A DNA stretch of 64,000 nucleotides from Selenomonas sp. TAMA-11512 (GTDB taxonomy: Bacteria > Bacillota > Negativicutes > Selenomonadales > Selenomonadaceae), in the NCBI RefSeq assembly GCF_037076525.1, contig NZ_AP029018.1, positions 1,947,001-2,011,000 of the forward strand, in the 5' to 3' direction. Positions 1 through 8,216 of the stretch are shown here, piece by piece. Within the stretch, counting starts at the first letter, position 1. Each line of letters starts with the position of its first letter. The notes under the pieces are model-generated. The model worked only from the letters and a program-made list of their open reading frames with translations. It did no database searches and was not told where the DNA came from. The position numbers and the translations under genes are program-made.

Positions 1-830
1 CCGGGGCCGGCCTCAACGAAGACGTCGGCGCCAAATGCTTTCATCGTCTCTACGCAGTCGATCCAGAGCACCGGATGATCCGCCTGCAGGATGAGATTCT
101 GCTTGATGTCCGCGGCCGACTGCTCGAGCTTTCCGGTGTAGTTCGAGACGACGGGCACGCTCGCGTCGCGAATCGTGACGTTGTCGAGCTCAGCGGCAAG
201 CTTCTCCGCCGCCGGCTTCATGAGCGTCGAGTGGAACGGCGCCGACACCGGAAGGACGACCGCTTTGCGCGCGCCGGCTTCCTTCGCGAGCTCAACCGCC
301 GCCTCGACCCCCGTCACCGTACCGGCGATGACGGTCTGTCCGGGGCAGTTGAAGTTCACCGCCTGCACGGCGCCCTTCTCCGACGCCTTCGCGCAGAGAT
401 CGATGATGACCGGATCCTCCAGCCCGAGAATCGCCGCCATCGCGCCCTCACCGACGGGAACGGCCTCCTGCATATACATGCCGCGCTTGTGGACGAGGCG
501 AACGGCATCGGCGAAATCGATGCTGCCCGCAAGGACAAGCGCCGAGTATTCGCCGAGGCTGTGCCCCGCGACAATGTCCGGCGAGATTCCCTGCTCTTCC
601 AGGAGCTTCCCCGCGATGACGCTCATCGTAAGGATTGCCGGCTGCGTATTCTTCGTCAGGCGGAGGTCTTCCTCCGAGCCTTCAAAGCACATATTCTTGA
701 TGGAATAGCCGAGTGCCTCGTCCGCTTCTTCAAAGAGACGCTTCGCCGTCGCATCGGACTCGTAGAAGTCCTTGCCCATGCCGACTTTCTGTGCTCCCTG
801 TCCGGGGAATACAAACGCCAATTTATTCAT
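1..830 (-). CDS. fabD: Malonyl-CoA:ACP transacylase, 3' end outside window
   Basis: Transfers malonyl from malonyl-CoA to acyl carrier protein, supplying the chain-extension substrate of type II fatty-acid synthesis in the cytoplasm. My reading of the minus strand begins MNKLAFVFPGQGAQKVGMG, with the family's N-terminal FPGQGAQ motif. GHSLGEYSA follows near residue 90 and carries the nucleophilic serine. About 276 codons are visible; the family is usually near 310, so only the C-terminus is missing. The ATG at 828-830 has a GAAAGG-like site upstream. It is the last visible gene of the fapR-plsX-fabH-fabK-fabD operon and is separated from fabK by a short repeat element. The identification is firm. 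Confidence 0.95.
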   Translation of the reverse strand, partial: MNKLAFVFPGQGAQKVGMGKDFYESDATAKRLFEEADEALGYSIKNMCFEGSEEDLRLTKNTQPAILTMSVIAGKLLEEQGISPDIVAGHSLGEYSALVLAGSIDFADAVRLVHKRGMYMQEAVPVGEGAMAAILGLEDPVIIDLCAKASEKGAVQAVNFNCPGQTVIAGTVTGVEAAVELAKEAGARKAVVLPVSAPFHSTLMKPAAEKLAAELDNVTIRDASVPVVSNYTGKLEQSAADIKQNLILQADHPVLWIDCVETMKAFGADVFVEAGP

Positions 831-916
831 ACAATCAACCTTTCTATGCCTTTGGGGTTTTTGCATCTCTGCCCGCCCCGCGCTCCGTCATTTTCGGACG
901 GCTCTCCAATCGGATC

Positions 917-962
917 AAGGAAACACTAATCTGACAGACTTCATTTTATCAGCGCTTCCTTA
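917..962. repeat. MITE-like element, 46-bp internally deleted copy
   Basis: Begins AAGGAAACACTAAT and ends ATTTTATCAGCGCTTCCTTA, an imperfect terminal inverted repeat. The right 35 bases match the right end of the full copies at 20656-20820 and 57076-57241, so this looks like a deletion derivative. It sits between fabK and fabD, just 3' of the fabK stop. A near twin lies at 54220-54265. Confidence 0.75.
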
Positions 963-968
963 GGAGGG

Positions 969-1919
969 TTATCTCAGACGACTCTGCATGGAATCGACGA
1001 CGGCGGGAATCCCGCCGACGAGATCCTCAATGATCCTGGCGACCGGTTTGATGTCATGCAGCATGCCTGAAATCTGACCGATCATGACCGATCCGTTTTC
1101 GACATCACCCTTATGCGTCGCGAGATTGAGCTTGCCCGCCCCGAGCTTTTCAATCTCCTCGACAGGCGCATTCTTCCTCTCGAGCTCTTCAAACTCACGC
1201 GTGAGCTTATTCTTGATGACGCGCACCGGATGTCCCGTCGAACGCCCCGTGACGACCGTTGAACGATCCGATGCCTTCAGGACAAAATTCTTGTAGTTTG
1301 GATGCGCAATACACTCTTCGGAAAGAACGAAGCGTGTACCGATCTGAACGCCGGATGCGCCCAATGCGAAAACGGCCGTCATACCGCGGGAGTCACCGAC
1401 GCCGCCCGCCGCGATAACGGGCACGTCAACGGCATCCGCAATCTGCGGAACAAGCGCCATCGTCGTGATGTCGCCGACATGACCGCCCGACTCCGTGCCC
1501 TCCGCGATAACGGCATCCACGCCGGTGCGCACGAGGCGCTTCGCAAGTGCAACCGAAGCGACGACAGGAATGACCTTGCTGCCGATTCCCTTGAGTGCAG
1601 GGATGTATTCACCGGGATTGCCCGCGCCTGTCGTGACGACGGGAATGCGCTCATCGACGACGACCTTCATGACTTCCTTGACAAAAGGGGACATCAGCAT
1701 GATATTCACACCGAACGGCTTATCCGTCCACCCCTTACACTTTTGGATTTCCTTCTGCAGCAGATCCGGAGGCATGTGTCCAGCACCAATGATGCCGAGA
1801 CCGCCCGCATTCGAGACGGCAGAAGCAAGCTCAGCAGTACCAATCCAAGCCATACCACCCTGAAAGATTGGATACTTAATCCCCAAGAGTTTGCAGATCT
1901 GATTTTGTTCAAACATCAT
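969..1919 (-). CDS. fabK: Enoyl-ACP reductase II, FMN-dependent
   Basis: Predicted to reduce trans-2-enoyl-ACP, the last step of each elongation cycle, using an FMN TIM barrel of the nitronate-monooxygenase superfamily. Visible signatures are FQGGMAWIG near the N-terminus, GTESGGHVGD in mid-protein (the FabK histidine region) and the phosphate-binding stretch IAAGGVGDSRG. I start it at ATG 1917-1919 because AAGGAGG lies just upstream and this ATG overlaps the fabH TGA; a second ATG follows immediately. The length, about 315 residues, is normal. Context between fabH and fabD favours FabK over a true nitronate monooxygenase, which sequence alone separates less cleanly. Confidence 0.92.
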   Translation of the reverse strand: MMFEQNQICKLLGIKYPIFQGGMAWIGTAELASAVSNAGGLGIIGAGHMPPDLLQKEIQKCKGWTDKPFGVNIMLMSPFVKEVMKVVVDERIPVVTTGAGNPGEYIPALKGIGSKVIPVVASVALAKRLVRTGVDAVIAEGTESGGHVGDITTMALVPQIADAVDVPVIAAGGVGDSRGMTAVFALGASGVQIGTRFVLSEECIAHPNYKNFVLKASDRSTVVTGRSTGHPVRVIKNKLTREFEELERKNAPVEEIEKLGAGKLNLATHKGDVENGSVMIGQISGMLHDIKPVARIIEDLVGGIPAVVDSMQSRLR

Positions 1920-2923
1920 TTGTCCTCCTTCGTCCAGCGCAGGATGCAGGATGCCCATGTCAGCCCCGCGCCGAAGCCTGCCAACGCAATGACATCGCCC
2001 TTCTTGAAACGATGTTCTCTCTGCGCCTCCGCAATCGCTATGGGAATCGAAGCCGCGGAGGTATTGCCATACTTATCCAGGTTTACAAAAACCTTGTCCA
2101 TCGGCATGTCCAGGCGCTTTGCGGCAGCCTGGACAATGCGGATATTTGCCTGGTGCGGAATGAGATGGTCAATCTCACTCTTATCCATGCCTATCTTTTC
2201 AAGGGCATCGAGCACCGTCTTCCCCATGACCTTGACCGCGAAGCGAAAAACCGCCTTGCCGTCCATCTGCATGAAGTGCTGTCTTGCCTTGATTGACTCC
2301 TCGGTCGTCGGCTGCGCGCTCCCGCCTGCCGGAACGATGAGCGTATCTCCGCCCGTACCGTCGGCGCCCAGGTCAAAGGCGAGGATGCCCTCTCCTTCGG
2401 GCACGGCTCCGTAGACGGCTGCGCCCGCGCCGTCGCCGAAGAGGATACATGTATTGCGGTCTTCCCAGTCCACCATATTCGATAAGACTTCAGCGCCTAC
2501 GACGAGAATATGTTTATAAATGCCGTTTTCGATGAACTGAGCGGCAATGGCCGAAGCATACACAAATCCCGAGCACGCGGCCTCCAGATCGAACGCCGCC
2601 GCTTTCGCCGCCCCCAGCCTCATCTGCAGGACGCAGGCCGTCGAGGGGATGTAATAGTCCGGCGTCAGTGTCGCGAAGATGATGAGGTCGAGGTCTTCCG
2701 CACGCACCCCCGCATCCTCGATCGCCATTTCCGCCGCCTTGCAGGCGATCTCGGAAACGGGCGTTCCCGGCTCCGCGGCGCGTCTCTCACGGATGCCTGT
2801 ACGCTCGACAATCCAAGCGTCATTCGTGTCGACCATCTTCTCGATGTCCCGATTCGTTATCCTCTTTTCCGGCACATAATAGCCTGTGCCCAAAATGCCG
2901 GCATTATGTCTCTTGTTTGTCAT
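1916..2923 (-). CDS. fabH: Beta-ketoacyl-ACP synthase III
   Basis: Starts fatty-acid synthesis by condensing acetyl-CoA (or a branched primer) with malonyl-ACP. All three catalytic positions are visible: cysteine in EAACSGF, histidine in PHQANIRI and asparagine in YGNTSAAS. The N-terminus AGILGTGYYVPEKRITN is typical. I choose ATG 2921-2923 (335 residues, the family length); an open frame extends 64 codons further upstream but lies inside plsX and does not look like family sequence. The gene overlaps plsX by 20 bp and fabK by 4 bp, so translation is probably coupled. Confidence 0.96.
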   Translation of the reverse strand: MTNKRHNAGILGTGYYVPEKRITNRDIEKMVDTNDAWIVERTGIRERRAAEPGTPVSEIACKAAEMAIEDAGVRAEDLDLIIFATLTPDYYIPSTACVLQMRLGAAKAAAFDLEAACSGFVYASAIAAQFIENGIYKHILVVGAEVLSNMVDWEDRNTCILFGDGAGAAVYGAVPEGEGILAFDLGADGTGGDTLIVPAGGSAQPTTEESIKARQHFMQMDGKAVFRFAVKVMGKTVLDALEKIGMDKSEIDHLIPHQANIRIVQAAAKRLDMPMDKVFVNLDKYGNTSAASIPIAIAEAQREHRFKKGDVIALAGFGAGLTWASCILRWTKEDK

Positions 2924-3944
2924 CTTCCGGTAGCACCTCCCCTGTCTGATTTTCTGCCTGTATGCTCTCCTTGATGCGGGAGACGACATCGCTGTCCACA
3001 TATTCCTTCGCGATGCGGATCGCGCTGCAGATCGATTTTGCGTTGGAAGATCCGTGCGCGATGAGCACACAGCCGTTGACCCCGAGGAGAGGCGCACCGC
3101 CGTTCTCGTCCACATCGAGCTTTTTCGCGAGCTTTTTCAGCGTCGGGATGAGCAGGAACGCGCCCAGCTTTGCCATGATGCCGCCCTCCCGGACAGCATC
3201 CTTCAGCAGGCCGATGATCGTCTTTGCCAGTCCCTCGCCGAACTTCAGGATGACGTTGCCCACGAACCCGTCGCAGACAACGACATCGACGTCACCCTTC
3301 GGGATGTCGCGCCCTTCGACATTGCCGACAAAGCTGACCGCCGAACACGCCTGCATCAGAGGATACGTCTCCTTGACAAGCTGATTCCCCTTCTCCTCTT
3401 CTTCACCGATGTTTAAAAGTCCTACCTTGGGCGAATCTATATGCAATACATTTTCCGCGTAGATGGAGCCCATAATCGCGCTTTGCACAAGCCATTCCGG
3501 CTTCGAATCGACATTCGCCCCCGAGTCCAGCAGGAGCGTCGTCCCCTGCGGCGTCGGCATCGGCGTCGCGATCGTCGGCCGATGGATCCCCTTCATGCGC
3601 TTCAGGTAGAGCTGCGCCGCCGCTACGGCTCCCGCCGTAGACCCCGCGGAGAGCACGGCATCCGCCGTCCCTTCTCTTATCATCTGCGTCGCCACGACGA
3701 GCGAGGAGTCTTTCTTTATGCGAACAGCCTCTGCAGACTCCGTCATCTCGATGATCTCCGTGGTATGCCGAATCGAAATGGGAAGAGACTCCCATTTCGC
3801 TGTATCCGCCAGGATCTTGCGTATCTGCGGCTCATCGCCGACGAGCACAATCTCCGCATCATACATCTCGGCTGCCATGACGGCGCCCTTAACGATTTCC
3901 AGCGGCGCATGGTCGCCCCCCATGGCATCGATTGCTATTTTCAC
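2904..3944 (-). CDS. plsX: Phosphate acyltransferase PlsX
   Basis: Makes acyl-phosphate from acyl-ACP, feeding PlsY in phospholipid synthesis and linking membrane-lipid output to fatty-acid synthesis. The N-terminus MKIAIDAMGGDHAPLEIVKG is diagnostic. Length is 346 residues. It overlaps fapR by 4 bp upstream and fabH by 20 bp downstream. Its presence in a FapR-headed cluster matches the Firmicute fap regulon. Confidence 0.97.
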   Translation of the reverse strand: MKIAIDAMGGDHAPLEIVKGAVMAAEMYDAEIVLVGDEPQIRKILADTAKWESLPISIRHTTEIIEMTESAEAVRIKKDSSLVVATQMIREGTADAVLSAGSTAGAVAAAQLYLKRMKGIHRPTIATPMPTPQGTTLLLDSGANVDSKPEWLVQSAIMGSIYAENVLHIDSPKVGLLNIGEEEEKGNQLVKETYPLMQACSAVSFVGNVEGRDIPKGDVDVVVCDGFVGNVILKFGEGLAKTIIGLLKDAVREGGIMAKLGAFLLIPTLKKLAKKLDVDENGGAPLLGVNGCVLIAHGSSNAKSICSAIRIAKEYVDSDVVSRIKESIQAENQTGEVLPEDDKQET

Positions 3945-4504
3945 AAGATCGCCTCCTCTTTCGAGACGAGGATGAACTTCGCGCGGAAGACCTCTTCCGT
4001 CTCGTTCTTTATCCGCACATGGACAAAGAATTTATTGGCGCGCCGTCTTACGACTTCCGCTTTTGCAATCAGCTTCTCTCCCACGCGCACAGGCATCTTG
4101 TATTTGACGTTTGCCACGCCGGTCACGGCAAGAGGAGCGTCCAAAATGGCAAGCGCAAGGGAATTGGCCTGTGAAAACATAAAATGACCCTTGGCAATTT
4201 GCGTCTTCCGAAATACCATATCCTCCGTAATGCGGAGAAGGGAAATCCCCTTCTTCCCCAAGTCCAGATCGATGAGCTCACCAACGATGTCTGCCCGCTC
4301 AATCGCCTTGATGCGCGGGTTCACATCCTCCGCCATGCGGCGTATGCGCACGCGCAGCTCCGGTATATTCAAAGCCAGCCGATCGAGACGTATCGTCTGC
4401 ACACTGACATTCAGCTCGTTGGCAAGCTCCTCATCCGTCAAGAAGGGTTTTTCCTCCAATTTCTCAGCAAGAAGCTCCTGTCTTACCAGCTTTTGTTGTC
4501 GCAT
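3941..4504 (-). CDS. fapR: Transcriptional regulator of lipid synthesis FapR
   Basis: Repressor of fatty-acid and phospholipid genes that is released by malonyl-CoA in characterised relatives. The 187 residues begin with a DeoR-like helix-turn-helix (LTDEELANELNVSVQTIRLD, about residues 22-41) followed by a linker and a hot-dog fold effector domain from about residue 75. It is the first gene of the fapR-plsX-fabH-fabK-fabD operon. A FapR-like palindrome lies over the predicted start of transcription at 4532-4550, so the gene is probably autoregulated. Confidence 0.95.
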   Translation of the reverse strand: MRQQKLVRQELLAEKLEEKPFLTDEELANELNVSVQTIRLDRLALNIPELRVRIRRMAEDVNPRIKAIERADIVGELIDLDLGKKGISLLRITEDMVFRKTQIAKGHFMFSQANSLALAILDAPLAVTGVANVKYKMPVRVGEKLIAKAEVVRRRANKFFVHVRIKNETEEVFRAKFILVSKEEAIL

Positions 4505-4531
4505 CCATGTATCGCCCCCTATATGCAGGAC

Positions 4532-4550
4532 TTAGTAGCTGATACTATAA
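4532..4550 (-). promoter_or_regulatory. FapR operator
   Basis: TTAGTAGCTGATACTATAA matches the known FapR box pattern (TTAGTACCTGATACTAA-like) with few differences and is an imperfect palindrome. It lies just downstream of the predicted -10 element, a position where a repressor would block transcription of fapR and the genes behind it. Confidence 0.8.
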
Positions 4551-4558
4551 ACACGTCT

Positions 4559-4587
4559 ATTATAATAGTATAAAAATAAAAAAGCAA
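4559..4587 (-). promoter_or_regulatory. Sigma-A-type promoter of the fapR operon
   Basis: On the minus strand, TTGCTT (4587-4582) is followed after 17 bases by a perfect TATAAT (4564-4559). The expected start near 4552 falls beside the FapR operator. Confidence 0.75.
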
Positions 4588-4610
4588 GAAAAAGCTTTCC
4601 TGTCTGCGCA

Positions 4611-4654
4611 TAGAAAATGTGAGCAGGATATAATCGCTTACATCCTGCTCACAT
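4611..4654 (-). terminator. Terminator of the yceD-rpmF operon
   Basis: A 13-bp perfect stem (ATGTGAGCAGGAT and its complement) starts just past the rpmF stop. In the minus direction it is followed by TTTTC. Confidence 0.8.
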
Positions 4655-4661
4655 CTTGAAA

Positions 4662-4841
4662 TCATTCTGCGGAGGCAATGACTTCCTTACCATCATAGTA
4701 ACCGCACTCCGGGCATACACGATGGGGCATTTTCGGTTCGTGGCACTGCGGGCAAGCAATGAAGCCCGGAGCCGAGAGACGCCAATTCGCGCGACGCGCG
4801 TCACGACGTGCCTTCGACATTTTACGCTTTGGAACTGCCAT
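4662..4841 (-). CDS. rpmF: Ribosomal protein bL32
   Basis: A 59-residue basic protein, [20 protein letters not shown] at its start, with a CPQCH...CPECGYY zinc-ribbon of four cysteines. It is a structural protein of the 50S subunit. Start ATG 4839-4841 has AAGGAGGTG upstream. It lies directly downstream of yceD, the classic bacterial arrangement, and is followed by a strong hairpin. Confidence 0.97.
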   Translation of the reverse strand: MAVPKRKMSKARRDARRANWRLSAPGFIACPQCHEPKMPHRVCPECGYYDGKEVIASAE

Positions 4842-4880
4842 GGAAAAACACCTCCTTAAACAGCCTGCATCACATGCGGC

Positions 4881-5369
4881 TCAATCTTTCTCTAACAGCG
4901 CAGCTAAATCAGCCAATCTTGGATCGATGCTCGTGCGGTCGCATCCACACTCACTTAGGTTGAGATTGTGACCGCATCGGGGACAAAGTCCCTTGCAGTC
5001 CTCTTTGCAGAGCTCGCCGATTGGCTGAGTGGCGATCAGCGTATCTCGGATAAAGCCTTCGATATCCAGACTGTCCTCGTCGTGTAATACGATGCCGCTG
5101 TCTTCATCGTCCGGAAGCAGCTCCTCGGAAAAGGCAATCGTCTTCTCCTTTGTCGTCTCCTCCAGACAGCGATCGCAGATGAAGTCTTTCACGGCAGCGA
5201 TCGTGCCGGTCAGCTTCCATGCGGCGCCTGTATGCGACAGCTCGCCCTGCACCTTGATTTCACCGGTAAACATGTCGTCCGCATCCAGTGCGGCAGCATC
5301 GCTTGCAAAAACAAAGGGCACAGCGTCTGTCGTCCATTCGCCTGCCGCTTTTACGGGTACAATCATCAT
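4881..5369 (-). CDS. yceD: YceD family (DUF177) protein
   Basis: Small cytoplasmic protein of the DUF177 family, nearly always beside rpmF and linked in bacteria and plastids to 23S rRNA accumulation. At 162 residues it has the family size. It shows ICDRC in the middle and a C-terminal cysteine set (CKEDCKGLCPRCGHNL, then CGCD), typical of the DUF177 zinc-like site. Two ATGs in tandem could start it; 5367-5369 is used here. It is co-transcribed with rpmF. Confidence 0.9.
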   Translation of the reverse strand: MMIVPVKAAGEWTTDAVPFVFASDAAALDADDMFTGEIKVQGELSHTGAAWKLTGTIAAVKDFICDRCLEETTKEKTIAFSEELLPDDEDSGIVLHDEDSLDIEGFIRDTLIATQPIGELCKEDCKGLCPRCGHNLNLSECGCDRTSIDPRLADLAALLEKD

Positions 5370-5406
5370 GTTCGCATCAACCTCATAACATTATAACGAC
5401 GAGATA

Positions 5407-6216
5407 CTACTTTGTCAACATTTCATTTTGACTTCCCGTTCGATACCCGCGAAGATCGAGTGTCACATACGTAAAGCCCGCGTCTCTGATTTCTCTTTCC
5501 AGCCGCTCACGGTTCTCCATGAATACGGAAAACTGTGTCTCTTCCACCTCGATGCGCGCAAGCCCGGCGCCATGGTCGCGGACGCGAATCTGTCCCGTGA
5601 GCACGCGGCGGAGGGCGGCCTCCGCCCTTTCAATCGTCTGCAGACGCTCCGGCGTCAGCGGTACGTGATAGGAGACGCGCGAGGCGAGGCAGGCCGCGCC
5701 CGGCTTGTCCCACACGGGGAGTGACCACGCCTTGGCCTGTGCGCGGATATCCGCCTTGCTCCAGCCGCAGTCCTCCAGAGGGGAGATGACAGTCGGCTTG
5801 AGCTCCGCGACCGCGCGCATCCCCGGACGAAAATCGCCGGCGTCATCGATGTTCGATCCGTCCGCCACATGGGCGTAGCCGTTTTCTTCCGCCCAGTCGA
5901 TGAGTGCCTGAAAGCGCCGCTTCTTACAGTAATAGCAGCGTTCTTCATCGTTTCGGACAACCTCTTCCGAATCGAGGTCATGTGCCTCGAGAATGACGTG
6001 ACGAACGCCGCAGAGACGAGCGATTGCCTTCGCGTCGTCCTCCTCGACTTTTGCAAGCATCTCCGAGGACACGGTCACCGCGGCTACCTTTTCTCTTGCC
6101 AGCGCCTTGACACACGCCATGAGGAGCATAGAGCTGTCAACGCCCCCCGAAAGCGCCACGGCAATGGAGCCCTTTGTCTTCAGGTATTCCAGGAGCTCTT
6201 GCAATTTATGGCTCAC
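5407..6216 (-). CDS. larE: ATP-dependent sacrificial sulfur transferase LarE
   Basis: Adds sulfur to the pyridinium dicarboxylate precursor of the nickel-pincer nucleotide (NPN) cofactor of lactate racemase-type enzymes. The N-type PPase loop SGGVDSS lies near residue 24. ERCYYCKKRRF and GAACLASR are present; the latter holds the cysteine corresponding to the sacrificial sulfur donor in the Lactiplantibacillus enzyme (an alignment by eye). The GTG start at 6214-6216 abuts the larC TGA. Length is 269 residues. Last gene of larB-larC-larE. Confidence 0.93.
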   Translation of the reverse strand: MSHKLQELLEYLKTKGSIAVALSGGVDSSMLLMACVKALAREKVAAVTVSSEMLAKVEEDDAKAIARLCGVRHVILEAHDLDSEEVVRNDEERCYYCKKRRFQALIDWAEENGYAHVADGSNIDDAGDFRPGMRAVAELKPTVISPLEDCGWSKADIRAQAKAWSLPVWDKPGAACLASRVSYHVPLTPERLQTIERAEAALRRVLTGQIRVRDHGAGLARIEVEETQFSVFMENRERLEREIRDAGFTYVTLDLRGYRTGSQNEMLTK

Positions 6217-7449
6217 TCAATCACCCAGCCGTTCCTTGAAGAGCTCTGTCGCCATTTGCTGTACTCTCTTCAGCGGCACGCCATGCTCCAGTGCGGCGCG
6301 CCTGCAGTCCTCGTACTCGGGAGAAATCGACACGATCTGTCCGTCGTAAGCGCTGACCTTCAGCTTTATCTCACCATACATCGTCTCTACACGAGCCGGA
6401 TGCCGATCCGCTTCCACCCGCTCATCGACGCGGAAGATGCGCATCCCGATGCTCGTTGTCTCCGCAAAGAGCACAGACAGGCACACCGCTTTCTCCGCTT
6501 CCTTCACAAGTACGGAGAGCATATAGGCGGGGCGATTTTTCTTCATATAAATAGGTGTCGACCAGACATCCAATGCCCCCGCGGCAAAGAGCCGCTCCGT
6601 GACGTACGCGGTTACCTCGCCCGTCATATCATCGATGTTCGTCTCAATCTTACAGAGCTCCGAGGATCCCTGCCCCCTATACTCACCGTAGTAGACACGA
6701 AGCGCATTCGGAATCTCAAGATCCCAGCCGCCTGCGCCGTAGCCGATCCTCTCCGAGACAAATCCCTGCGGCAGGCCGTCTGTCTGCTCGGCAAGCGCGG
6801 CAATGACAGCCGCGCCCGTCGGTGTCGTAAGCTCCTTCTCCGCATGCGCCTGATATGTCCGGAACCCCTGCAGCAGCTCCGCCGTCGCGGGAGCCGGCAC
6901 CATCATCAAGCCGTGTGCCGCACGCACCGTCCCGCTTCCCGTATTGATGCGGGACACAAAGACCTTCTCGATATCGAGACAATCGATGCAGATGGCCGTG
7001 CCGACGATATCGACGATGGAATCCACCGCGCCCACTTCATGAAAGTGCACCTCTTCGGCAGGCAGTCCGTGCACCTTGCCCTCCGCCGCCGCGATCTTCT
7101 CAAATATGGCGACCGCGATCGCCTTGACCGAAAGCGAGAGCGACGAGTTCGAGATCATCGTGCGAATATCTCGCATTGTGCGGTGATGATGCGCCGCATG
7201 TTCGTGTTCGTGCGAGTGCGCCTCTTCGTGCGAATGACAGTGCCCATCATCGCGCACCGCGACATCGACATGCGCTGCCGCAATGCCGTTCTTCCGTACG
7301 ACACTCGACACCAATGTATACGCTTCGGAGAGTCCCAGCTTGGAGAGCTCGCCCTTCAAGTAATCGACAGGTACGCCGACCTCGAGAAAAGCCCCCAGAA
7401 GCATGTTTCCGCTGATGCCCGCGAAGCAGTCTAAGTATATCGCCTTCAT
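6217..7449 (-). CDS. larC: Nickel-inserting cyclometallase LarC
   Basis: Inserts nickel into the sulfurated pincer precursor to complete the NPN cofactor. The N-terminus MKAIYLDCFAGISGNMLLGA is diagnostic. A histidine-rich stretch at about residues 73-90 (HCHSHEEAHSHEHEHAAHHH) is a likely nickel-holding segment. In Lactiplantibacillus larC is split by a programmed frameshift (C1/C2); here it is one 410-residue frame. GAGGT lies upstream of the ATG. Confidence 0.94.
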   Translation of the reverse strand: MKAIYLDCFAGISGNMLLGAFLEVGVPVDYLKGELSKLGLSEAYTLVSSVVRKNGIAAAHVDVAVRDDGHCHSHEEAHSHEHEHAAHHHRTMRDIRTMISNSSLSLSVKAIAVAIFEKIAAAEGKVHGLPAEEVHFHEVGAVDSIVDIVGTAICIDCLDIEKVFVSRINTGSGTVRAAHGLMMVPAPATAELLQGFRTYQAHAEKELTTPTGAAVIAALAEQTDGLPQGFVSERIGYGAGGWDLEIPNALRVYYGEYRGQGSSELCKIETNIDDMTGEVTAYVTERLFAAGALDVWSTPIYMKKNRPAYMLSVLVKEAEKAVCLSVLFAETTSIGMRIFRVDERVEADRHPARVETMYGEIKLKVSAYDGQIVSISPEYEDCRRAALEHGVPLKRVQQMATELFKERLGD

Positions 7450-7453
7450 AATT

Positions 7454-8176
7454 TTACCTCAGCTTATTTATCCGCCCGGCCATAGCCCCGGCTCCAAACC
7501 CGTTGTCAATGTTCACGACCGCTACACCCGTTGAACAGGAGTTGATCATGGAGAGAAGCGCCGCCACGCCGCCAAATGACGCTCCGTAGCCGACACTCGT
7601 CGGCACGGCGATGAGCGGCTTGTCTGTAAGCCCCGCGACAACACTCACAAGCGCTCCCTCCATGCCCGCCACGACGATGAGGACATTTGCATTCCGGATA
7701 TCCTCCTCGTGTGCAAGGAGGCGATGCAGCCCCGCCACCCCCACATCATAGACGGCTCGCACCGTATTCCCCATGAGTTCCGCCGTGAGACGAGCTTCCT
7801 CCGCCACGGGAATATCGCTCGTCCCCGCCGCGAGTACAAGGATCTCATGCGCATTGTCAACGGGCGGCTCCTCCGCCTGATGATACAGGAGACGTGCCCT
7901 TTCCGAATACCGAAGATCCGAGAGCACCCGCCGCACAGTCGCGGCTTTTTCCGCATCGACACGCGTCGCTATGACGTTGCCGCCTTCCCGAATGAGCACC
8001 TCAAGGATTTTGATGATTTCCTCCGCCGTCTTTCCTTCACCGTAAACGACCTCGGGAAACCCCTGCCGCTCCCTGCGGTCGACATCCACCTTGGCAAACC
8101 CGAGCTCCGCAAAGCCCTTTTCCCCGCTTATCCGAAACACCTCCCCGAAGTGTGCGTAACTCAATAGATAAAACAA
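7454..8176 (-). CDS. larB: Nicotinate-adenine-dinucleotide carboxylase/hydrolase LarB
   Basis: First step of NPN cofactor synthesis: carboxylates the pyridinium ring of NaAD and hydrolyses the phosphoanhydride. LGFAKVDVDR...GFPEVVYGEGKT marks the family start and a PurE-like fold fills the rest (ILVLAAGTSDIPVAEEA, NIDNGFGAGA). The start is uncertain. The longest frame opens with TTG at 8176, directly beside the terminator hairpin of the previous gene. It leaves about 23 residues before the conserved region, fewer than I expect, and a GTG at residue 13 is another option. Confidence 0.88.
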   Translation of the reverse strand: MFYLLSYAHFGEVFRISGEKGFAELGFAKVDVDRRERQGFPEVVYGEGKTAEEIIKILEVLIREGGNVIATRVDAEKAATVRRVLSDLRYSERARLLYHQAEEPPVDNAHEILVLAAGTSDIPVAEEARLTAELMGNTVRAVYDVGVAGLHRLLAHEEDIRNANVLIVVAGMEGALVSVVAGLTDKPLIAVPTSVGYGASFGGVAALLSMINSCSTGVAVVNIDNGFGAGAMAGRINKLR

Positions 8177-8205
8177 GTAAGGACTGCTACAGCTGTAACA
8201 GTCCT
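8167..8205 (-). terminator. Terminator after the coiled-coil gene
   Basis: AGGACTG and CAGTCCT form a stem around a GC-poor loop, followed in the minus direction by TTGTTTTATC. It separates the rsmD-coaD group from the lar operon and touches the proposed larB start. Confidence 0.65.
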
Positions 8206-8216
8206 CGTATTCACAA

